Below are positions 56,861 to 64,000 of a DNA stretch of 64,000 nt, piece after piece. Numbering within the stretch: position 1 is the first letter of the stretch; each line of letters begins with the position of its first letter. Both the position numbers and the translations under genes were made by a program. Under the pieces are notes generated by a model. The model did not search any database, was not told the DNA's origin, and saw nothing but the letters and a program-made list of their open reading frames with translations. The stretch comes from Heterocephalus glaber (taxonomy: Eukaryota > Chordata > Mammalia > Rodentia > Bathyergidae), in the NCBI RefSeq assembly GCF_000247695.1, contig NW_004624743.1, forward strand, positions 11,179,744 to 11,243,743, read 5' to 3'.

Positions 56861-57424
56861 GCTGTGAGTTTACCCCTCCTTAGAGGATGCCAGAGGGGAA
56901 TGAATAGTGCACCATTTTTATTGAAGGTAGGGGCAGAGATGTCCATATCTGTGAGGTGGCAGGGTGTTGCAGGGAAGTAGGGTGGGCATTCTGGAGGCAG
57001 CAAGCACTTTTTGACAAAATTGCAAAGTCTAGAATGTAAATTCCGGAAAATAATTCATTTATCAAGTCTTAAGTGCACAGGTATATGAAGGGTGAGTGAT
57101 ATTCATTTGCGATACATGGTAAACATCACAGCAGACTTTGGAGTAGGTGGAGTACGGTTATGTACTCGGTTATGATTGATTGTGGTAAAATGATTCTAGC
57201 ACTGTCTTCTAATGTGATTCTACCTTTCATTGCTGGGAATCAGAGAATCATCCTGAGCCTTTTCAAGTTGCTTTTTAGAATAGCTTCTCACATAATTGGT
57301 CTGCTAAGAATTCTTGAGAAACTTTCTAGTGTGAATGTTGTTAGAGCTGTCAGCGGTTATGATCACGAATCCTGCGGCATGCAGTGCACCTCTGCATCTC
57401 CCCATCTCATGTTCACACTTCATC
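56861..57424. other. Noncoding sequence, nothing recognised
   Basis: No repeat or gene recognised between the L2 fragment and the miniature transposon candidate. Confidence 0.35.
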
Positions 57425-57518
57425 TTCTGTAGCAGTGGTGGTGAACCCATGGCATCGTGCCACCGAGAATTCTTTGCATCACTGAAAGCCCTAACGTTTG
57501 GCCATCACTGTTGCATAG
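57425..57518. mobile_element. Possible miniature hAT-type DNA transposon
   Basis: The body (57433-57510, 78 bp) starts CAGTGGTGGTGAACC and its reverse complement starts CAGTGATGGCCAAACG, giving imperfect terminal inverted repeats (11 of 16 positions) with the CAGTG start common in hAT elements. The flanking 8 bp, TTCTGTAG and TTGCATAG, match at 5 of 8 positions. They keep the T at position 2 and the A at position 7 often seen in hAT target sites. It is too small to encode transposase. Confidence 0.5.
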
Positions 57519-57540
57519 GACCAAATTTCATTTAATTTTT

Positions 57541-57715
57541 TAAAAATATTCATTAGTATTGGTACATGTTTGCAGAACATTATGATTACATCCCTCGTGG
57601 GAAGTTGGTTCATGTGCATAACATATCTTCATTCTTTCTTATTCTCTTTTCCTTTCCTCCCTCCTCATTCCTCCATTTCTTGGTCCCCCTCCCCTTGGTC
57701 AAATTTTATCTTCTA
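57541..57715 (-). mobile_element. L1 3' UTR variant tail, antisense
   Basis: Reverse-complementing gives a purine-rich stretch (CCAAGAAATGGAGGAATGAG), GAAGATATGTTATGCACATG, GGGATGTAATCATAATG and CAAACATGTACCAATACTAA. This is the same tail type as 44150-44400 but with a single terminal unit. Confidence 0.65.
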
Positions 57716-59084
57716 TTGGATCATTGCTGGAAAGATATTCAATGATAATGATAAATGTTCAATGATATTCAGTGACGAAAAGACCAAACATGATGAGTAT
57801 TCCAACAATTGGAATAAAACAGGGCTTTTCATTTAAATGAAAATATAGTCACACTTCAAGATAAAAGTTGTTGGTCTTACAATCCATTTTAATGATGTAC
57901 GGGAAAGTAAGCTTAAATTCTTTGTAAAATCCTCACAAAAACACACCTGAATATTGGACACTGAATTGAAGCTCAGTTGAAGTGCACAGCCTTCAAGTTA
58001 CTGAAGCCCTCTGAATATCACAACAGATAAGACAGTTCTGTTTAAGATTATGCATATGAAAGAGACCAGAAAGGTGTCCTAAGAATAATTTAAACCCCAT
58101 GAGGCAGAAAAGGACCAAATGATAATGTTAGGCATTTTATTTTTGTGTGTAGGTACTGGTTAAAAGTTTCTAACATAAAGGCATTAGTTACTGGACATTG
58201 ACCGCACATTGAATATTAGGATTGGAAGGAAGTGAATATACATCAATTTCCAACCTTTGGACTGGATCCAGAGAAATAAGAGATATGCTCAAGTGGACAC
58301 AAGTTTGCACTATTTACTCTTGGTCCCATAATCTTTCATGTGTACCTTACTTCTTTGTTATATAAAAATAACTAAATAAAAATTGAGAATTTGGGAAACT
58401 TGTGAGGTTTGAAAACAAATCCTATTGGGGTAACCTAATGTTATTCTTATTTACATATATGATAAAAGCTTCCTTTAAATAGTAAAACATTATTTTATTC
58501 AAGATGGGTTATTGGGTTTTACTATATTTGTGGGACTACACAGTCATTACAAAATATACTATCTCATAAACTGCCTTTGAATTACTTGAGTGATTTCTAT
58601 TGAGAGAGATTTTGGAACTGTTAATGGATAGATAATGCAGAAAGAATGTCCACTAAAGCTCCAGTAACAAAGGATGCTATGACCATACCTCAGCCAGCAT
58701 GCCACGTCAGAAAGGGCATTCTAGTATTCATGGTGCTTATTTTTGAGCAGGGATACAAGAAAACCTCTTAAAACTTATTAGCCAGATTCTAATGTAAAGA
58801 GGAAACATTGAGGGAAGTAATTCCCTGGAATTGCCAGACATTGTTGGCTGCTCAGAGATTAAGACATTGAAAAATAAAATACTCAAATGGCTTTGATTAC
58901 TATAGATAGATATCTTATAAAATATTACTGCCATAAAACATATGATAAAGTAAGAGTATTTCTTATAGTGTATTTCTTCCAAAATCTTTTCATCATGTTC
59001 TTAACATGCATAATATTCAACAGATCCTAAACATTGTTAAAAATAACCCATTCTAGATAATATACTCACAGTTTCTCCTCCCCT
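57716..59084. other. Noncoding sequence, nothing recognised
   Basis: AT-rich, with no recognisable gene, RNA or repeat. Confidence 0.35.
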
Positions 59085-59155
59085 ATATATGCCTCTAAGT
59101 GCTTACCACTTAGTAGACACAACACAAATTTGTTGAATGAATACATGAATATATG
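59085..59155 (+). mobile_element. L2 3' end fragment
   Basis: CACTTAGTAGACACAACACA, then AATTTGTTGAATGAATACAT, resembles the L2 terminus (CATAGTAGGCACTCAATAAA with TGTTGAATGAATGAAT). Confidence 0.6.
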
Positions 59156-59397
59156 GTAATTTTCAGTATAGGAATAATTTAATATATCAAAGAGAATTAT
59201 TCAATTTCTTGGTCTTTAAACATTTTATTAGAGGAGTAAATCCTTGCAGAGAATGATAGTAATCACAACTTTATTATCTCCTGTTTATTATGGGTATTAC
59301 ATAGCAAGTAGACAGTAGGCTATTATTTGCTCAGTAGCCATAACTACCATGGATTTTCTTCAATCAGTATAGCCATTTAAATAAAAAACTTTGAAGT
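59156..59397. other. Noncoding spacer
   Basis: AT-rich and unassigned. Confidence 0.35.
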
Positions 59398-59605
59398 TGA
59401 ATGTAATGGTGCAGTCCTCTAATGCTAGCTCTCTAGGAGGCTGAAGAAGGAGGATTAGCAGTTCAAGTCCAGCCCAGAGAACTAGCAACTTAGTGAAATT
59501 TGTCCTAAAAATTAAAAAACAATAGTTTTCAAATAGGGTTGGGCATGTAGCTCAGTACAAAGGCCCTGGTTTCAATTCCCAGTAACACATGCACACACAC
59601 AAAAG
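59398..59605 (+). mobile_element. B1-dID dimeric SINE
   Basis: B1 half: GTAATGGTGCAGTCCTCTAA, CTCTCTAGGAGGCTGAAGAA, AGTTCAAGTCCAGCCCAG. An A-rich linker (59508-59534) leads to the dID half: GGGTTGGGCATGTAGCTCAG, TACAAAGGCCCTGGTTTC, AATTCCCAGTAACAC, ending in a CA-rich tail. Confidence 0.88.
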
Positions 59606-59702
59606 AGGTTTGATCAAAATATAAAGGAGTGCCTTTCAAATAGTTATGCAATATATTTTAGCTATGTCTTGGATCTTTGCAATTCAAACAGCAATTCAAA
59701 CA

Positions 59703-59703
<1 letters not shown>

Positions 59704-59748
<45 letters not shown>
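59704..59748. repeat. (AT)n microsatellite
   Basis: About 22 uninterrupted TA units, the longest perfect dinucleotide run in the window. Confidence 0.97.
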
Positions 59749-59751
<3 letters not shown>

Positions 59752-60354
59752 TGTATGTATACTGAAATACTAAGAAGCTTACATTGTTATACCAAAGTCC
59801 AGATGAGCTGCTAACTGCAGTCCAAGAATACCCAGCACTTATCACCTTCAGTGGAGGCCAAAACCAAGGAAATAACTACAAGTCATGTTTTCAGACTGCA
59901 GATCACATCATCAGTGTGATACAAGTACTTCAATAAACACCCAAGTAAGTACTTGTCTCCTGATAGTAGCTATAATTTTGGAAATATAAAGGCTTTGACA
60001 TAATATGATAAGGTGAGTTTTACTTTTGCAGATCAAATCCTTTCAAAGCCATTCTCTCAATAGTTTATGCATGCAGGTAAGCAGTACTTAGAATGCTGTA
60101 TTGGAGGAATACTGGCTCTTTGTTAACTATACTTCTAGAATTACAATGAAGCCTGAGGCCACTTCAGGGGGTAATTGAATGACTTGAGTCCTTGTAGTAA
60201 AGGGCAGATATTAAAGAATGATTTTCTACCCTGTGTTTATTGACCTCCTGAAAGCTGTTACTGTCATTAAAAGGCCCACCTTCAAAAAGACATTCAAGTT
60301 CCATGGTTGCCTTAGCTTTCTGACCCCTTATACTTCTCATGGCCATAGCTGGGG
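59749..60354. other. Noncoding sequence, nothing recognised
   Basis: No recognised gene or repeat. Confidence 0.35.
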
Positions 60355-60430
60355 TCATTTCATTCATTCTTTCATTTACTCAATGGGTATTTATTGAGAG
60401 CTCCTCTGTGTACACCACTCCCTTGATGCA
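60355..60430 (-). mobile_element. L2 fragment
   Basis: TTTCATTCATTCTTTCATTT, then GGTATTTATTGAGAGCTCCT and CTGTGTACACC, is the reverse complement of the L2 3' terminus. Confidence 0.65.
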
Positions 60431-60785
60431 GGGTGACTAAAACATGCTTACTCATGGAACTACACTCTCACAGTTTAGGAAAATCAGGTTTAGTATTGAA
60501 CTCACTTCGGCCTTGCCCTCAGATTCAAGTAGTGTGCCACTCCCTTAGCTTTCTGGATCCCAGTCATTTCCTTGCTTCCTGGCCTACTACTTCCATTTGG
60601 GAATCCTTTCATACAAATTACCTTAATATGTTCATAAAACCTGGAATTTTCCGCCTGATCTCCAGAATTCCAAGCAGTGCTTTTCCCCCAATGACCCAGG
60701 TTACGTATAAGCTTATCCATCACAAGATACTTAAAACTATTGAGCAACTTACACATTAGTGGGCTCAAAATTTAGGAAGAGCTGA
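60431..60785. other. Noncoding sequence
   Basis: Open frames on both strands (60433-60759 plus, 60502-60768 minus) have no recognised domain and no supporting signals. The stretch may continue the L2 in diverged form. Confidence 0.3.
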
Positions 60786-60988
60786 AGATGTATTGTGTGC
60801 ATATGCCTGTAATCCCAGCACTTGGGAGGCTGAGCCAAGAGAATTGTGAGTTTGAATCCAGTCTGGGCAATTTAGTGACTTAATGAAAACCTGTTTCAAA
60901 ATAATAATAATAAAAAAGAACAATGAGAATGCAGCTCAGTGCAAAGTCCCTGGGCTCAAACCACAGTACTGTCAACAAAAAAAACAGA
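60786..60988 (+). mobile_element. B1-dID dimeric SINE
   Basis: B1 half: TATTGTGTGCATATGCCTGT, AATCCCAGCACTTGGGAGGC, GTGAGTTTGAATCCAGTCTG. The linker contains (AAT)n. dID half: AATGCAGCTCAGTGCAAAGT, CCCTGGGCTCAAACCACAGT, then an A-rich tail. Confidence 0.88.
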
Positions 60989-61009
60989 AAAGGAACTCCA
61001 TAATCATTA

Positions 61010-61610
61010 GTGGTTATTCCCATCCCCTCCAGCATCTTTGAATCAAGAATCTACTTTCAGTATCTGTGTATTTATTCTTAATATGTCATACAAAAATAAT
61101 AATACACTACGTGACTTATTGTATCAGGATTCTTTCACTTGCCATAATGTTATAAGGTTTATCCACATTATAGGGTGAGTGAGTATTTCATTTTCCCTTT
61201 TTCTCTGGTTGAATCTTCTTTTATATGGATGTGCTCCATTTTATGTATGCCTTTCTTAGTGAATAAACATCTAAGTTATTTCTACTTTTTTTTTTTTGGT
61301 ACCAGGGATCGAACTCGGGACCTTGTGCTTGTGAGGCAGGCAATGGAACCACTGAGCAAAATCCCTGGCCCAAGTCATTTCTACTTTTTGACTTTTATTA
61401 ATAAAGCTGCAATGAACATTCAAATGAATTTATCAGTGCAGATGTGTCCTCAGGTCTCTTTGATATATACGTAGAAGTGGAATTCCTGGGTTGTAGGCGT
61501 ATTTCATGTTTCACTTTTTGAGGAACTGGCAAATTTTTCCATGGTACCTGCACTGTATTACAATCTGACCAGTGAGGTATTAGGCTTATATTTTCCTCAG
61601 GGCACTATCG
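61010..61610 (-). mobile_element. Old L1 3' UTR and ORF2 end, antisense
   Basis: Reversed L1 words: GGATTCTTTCACTTGCCATA near 61128, TAATAAAGCTGCAATGAACA near 61399, AGTGGAATTCCTGGGTTGTA near 61476 and TGGCAAATTTTTCCATGGTA near 61528. An ID SINE splits it. Confidence 0.72.
61273..61384 (-). mobile_element. ID SINE with 13 bp TSD
   Basis: The body at 61286-61371 reads on minus GGGCCAGGGATTTTGCTCAG, then GAGTTCGATCCCTGGTACC and poly(A). AAGTTATTTCTAC (61273-61285) and AAGTCATTTCTAC (61372-61384) differ at one position. Confidence 0.95.
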
Positions 61611-61624
61611 CTTTCCTATCATAG

Positions 61625-61650
61625 ATTATATTATATTATATTATATTATG
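61625..61650. repeat. (TATAT)n-type pentamer repeat
   Basis: Five copies of ATTAT/TATAT in a row. Confidence 0.9.
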
Positions 61651-61959
61651 TATACAATTTCAGTCATTTCAAAGTACTTTTATTTTATTTCTATTCATTC
61701 ATTATTTAGAAATATATCATTTCATATATAGTTTATGTTTCTTAAATGGCCTTCTATTACTGATTTTCTATTGTAGTATGTATTCTTCAGTAACAGTCCT
61801 TGGGTGATTTCACCACCTGAAAGCTTCTTAATATGTTGATGGCCTAATCTGTATTTCACCAGTGAACATGGTATATGTTCACTTTATATGAATGTATACC
61901 CCCATTATACGTAAGTGGTGTTCTATTAATAATAATGGATAGTTCCAGCTGATATATTG

Positions 61960-62360
61960 TATTTTTCACATCTACTTTCACACTGATCTCTGTGTTATCG
62001 CTCTATTGTTGAATGTGAATTATTATAATTTCTAACTATTATTATTGTATATTTTCCCCTTTCCTATATAAGATTTTGCTTCATGTATTTTATGTTTTCC
62101 TGGTAGATTGACCCTATTACAATTACAAACATTTTTTCAATGTCACTAATAGTAACTTTTTTTGGTTTTAAGTCTATTTTGTACTGTTACTTTTTAATAT
62201 TTCTCTTAGGGATTACAATTAACATACTAGTTATTAATCTTTATTTCACTGGCAATTTTCACCAAATATTAAAAGAAGATTGATACCAACTCTACAAAAG
62301 CTCTCGATATCCTTCTATCTAGTCTCAGGACTTTCTGCGTTCCTAGTAATTCTCTGAATT
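61960..62360 (-). mobile_element. Old L1 5' region, antisense
   Basis: TGTTATCGCTCTATTGTTGA with ATGTGAATTATTATAATTTC, TATTATTATTGTATATTTTC, GGTTTTAAGTCTATTTTGTA near 62165, and GATACCAACTCTACAAAAGC near 62281 follow the reversed 5' part of old L1. Confidence 0.55.
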
Positions 62361-62929
62361 TGATATAGAAACATCTCAAGTTGAGCATTTTATTTCTGAT
62401 GCACTTCTGTCACACTCAAGAACAGATTCTGGACTTGATTTTCAACAAATTTTTCCCCATGACTGAGATAATTATCTCTTTAAAACTACCTTTCAGATCA
62501 TCTATTAAGGTAACAATTTATAATCATCCTTTTCCCATTTTCTCAAAGTTTCATTATTAAAAAGTGTCAGGCTAATTCTGGAATAAATTAATTTAGTTCA
62601 GTTTGCTTAGAAAAAGAAAATAAGATAAAATTTCTGAGCTTTTTTTCTGTTTTGAGAGGTGCAATCCCTGGGCAGTGAAGTGGGGAAACATGGTCCTGAA
62701 GATGAGTGTGCAGAAAAAGAAAGTAAGGTTAAACTGAGCCTTATTTCACAGTCCCCCACACAGAGCAGGTCAGTGCAACTTATAGGGAATCTTGGCCAGG
62801 TGGTAGAGACCAAATCACAATAGGAATAAGTAAAATATAAATCTATCCATCACATTATTTCTTGCCTTGTACTCCCCATTTACCAGTGTTGGTTGATGGA
62901 CATTCTCTACTGATGAAGCTCTTTCTCTA
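62361..62929. other. Noncoding sequence, nothing firmly recognised
   Basis: AT-rich in the first half and less so at 62640-62820. No gene is supported; the minus-strand frame at 62607-62813 has no domain. Confidence 0.35.
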
Positions 62930-63309
62930 CCCAGTTACAATATTTTAACATCATACTTTCAGAAAGAAAGACAGGGAAGGCTTCTCAACACAAACCCTCA
63001 AGTAAAGGAGAGCCTGGAGTTAAGCATTTCAAGTCCTAAAAGAAAATAGCTTCCAACCTAGACTGTTGTATCCTGCAACATTATATTTCAAAATTGATGG
63101 AGAAATTACATAATTCTATGACAAAGAACATCTGAGAAATTTCATGAACACCAAACCAGCACTCCAAAAAATTCTAAACAATATCCTAGAAAAAGACAAT
63201 GAAAGTCAGAACTCCATGAGGCCCAATAGAGGGAAGCCACCAGGCAAGGCAAGAAACTAAAAGGAATGGGGGGAAACTAAAATAAAAGAGCCAACAACAG
63301 TAAAACAAC
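62930..63309 (+). mobile_element. L1 region upstream of ORF2
   Basis: GCTTCCAACCTAGACTGTTG near 63050, then TTTCAAAATTGATGGAGAAA near 63088 and AAACCAGCACTCCAAAAAAT near 63153, are words of the old L1 segment that precedes ORF2. The start is approximate. It runs directly into the ORF2 endonuclease region. Confidence 0.6.
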
Positions 63310-64000
63310 ATGACAAAGGTGAGTCAATATCTATCAATTATAACCATCAATGATAATGGCCTTAATTCACCAATCAAAAGAAATAGACTGGCAGAATGGA
63401 TTAAGAAGCAAAATCCACCAATATGCTATATACAAGAAACTCACCTCACTCAAAAAGAAATTCATAGACTGGAAGTAAAAGGATGGAAAACAGTTCTCCA
63501 CATGACAGGAACCCAGAAAAAAAGCAGGGGTAGCAGTCTTCTTTGCAGACAAAGTAGATTTCAAACCAAAATTAATTAAGAGAAAAAGATGGTCACTACA
63601 TCCTTGTGAAGGGAAGCATCCAAGAGGAAGAGATGACAATCCTAAATATATATGAAGCAAATATGAATGCCAACAACTTTACAAAACAAATATTAATGGA
63701 CATGAAAATTAAATAAGCATTAAAACAATTGCAGTGGGGGGTCTCAAAACCTCACTATCAAATATAGACAGATCATCAAGATAAAAATTAACAATGAAAT
63801 TCTAGAACTGAACCAAGCTATTGAACAAATGGATTTAATAGTTGTTTATAGAGTGTTCCACACAACAAAATCAGAATACACATTCTTTTCTGCTGCACAT
63901 GGGTCATTCTCCAGAATAGACCACATGCTAGCTCATAGAACATGTCTAAGTAAACGTAAAAGAACTGAAGTTACCCCTTGTATATTATCAGACCATAGTG
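63310..64000 (+). pseudogene. L1 ORF2 endonuclease domain, degraded, runs off window
   Basis: The start at 63310 aligns with the ORF2 start. The AP-like endonuclease domain would nick target DNA to prime reverse transcription. Visible family residues are the Asn of ITIND (position 14), Glu of IQETH (position 43), Tyr of LNIYE, Asp of RIDHM near 63920 and His of LSDHS near 63990. The GDFN motif reads GVSK near 63740, so two catalytic positions (Asp and Asn) are lost. An extra A in the run near 63516-63523 shifts the frame, and further stops follow, so no active enzyme can be made. The RT part would lie beyond the window. Confidence 0.85.

Noticed and set aside
63367..63660. 97-codon minus-strand frame
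   Set aside because: It is a shadow of the plus-strand L1 endonuclease region.

Overview
This 64 kb window looks like ordinary AT-rich, gene-poor mammalian DNA, intergenic or deep intronic. I found no protein-coding gene, rRNA, tRNA gene or CRISPR array. Every long open frame I could identify is a fragment of a LINE-1 (L1) element, a frame across a repeat, or a chance frame with no recognisable domain.

The organism is most likely a rodent outside the mouse/rat group. The window carries many tRNA-derived ID SINEs with intact-looking pol III A and B boxes (TAGCTCAGTGG and GTTCGATCC). It also carries 7SL-derived B1 monomers, and dimers in which a B1 half is joined to a diverged ID half (B1-dID type), as known from squirrel-, dormouse- and beaver-related rodents. 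Younger L1 copies share a lineage-specific 3' end. A beaver-like (castorimorph) host is my best guess, but that is an inference from SINE style and not proven.

Layout. 1-3.5 kb: old L1 with a younger L1 tail and a B1 inserted. 4.7-5.2 and 6.27-6.6 kb: two short L1 insertions with 5' inversions. 11.3-11.8 kb: an antisense solo-LTR-like element. 12.5-15.6 kb: SINEs and two old L1s in opposite orientation. 18.2-18.5 kb: paired ID insertions. 20.8-21.4 kb: a young L1 with a clear target-site duplication. 22.4-26 kb: two antisense L1 5' regions. 26.1-28.1 kb: three LTR-type remnants. 29-34 kb: SINEs, MIRs and an L1 tail. 34.4-42.3 kb: the longest stretch with few recognisable repeats, including a possible conserved noncoding block at 36.4-38.5 kb and a 144 bp inverted repeat at 41.3 kb. 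42.3-45.5 kb: a B1-dID, a second antisense LTR and nested L1s. 47.3-50.4 kb: an old L1 with a 5' inversion, a second old L1, and SINEs. 51.7-54.8 kb: B1, ID and B1-dID copies followed by two old L1s. 55.4-57.7 kb: MIR, L2, a possible miniature hAT transposon and an L1 tail. 59-62.4 kb: SINEs, L2, old L1s. 62.9 kb to the window end: the 5' half of an L1 whose endonuclease is degraded.

The parts do not work together as a pathway. The window is a record of layered retrotransposition, and in many places the order of insertion can be read from nested target-site duplications. I did not find a new biological system. The most useful leads are three L1 twin-priming inversions of different ages, two LTRs with readable promoter and polyA signals, the unexplained 41.3 kb inverted repeat, and the repeat-poor 36.4-38.5 kb block. 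All repeat family assignments are from memory of consensus sequences, without a database search.
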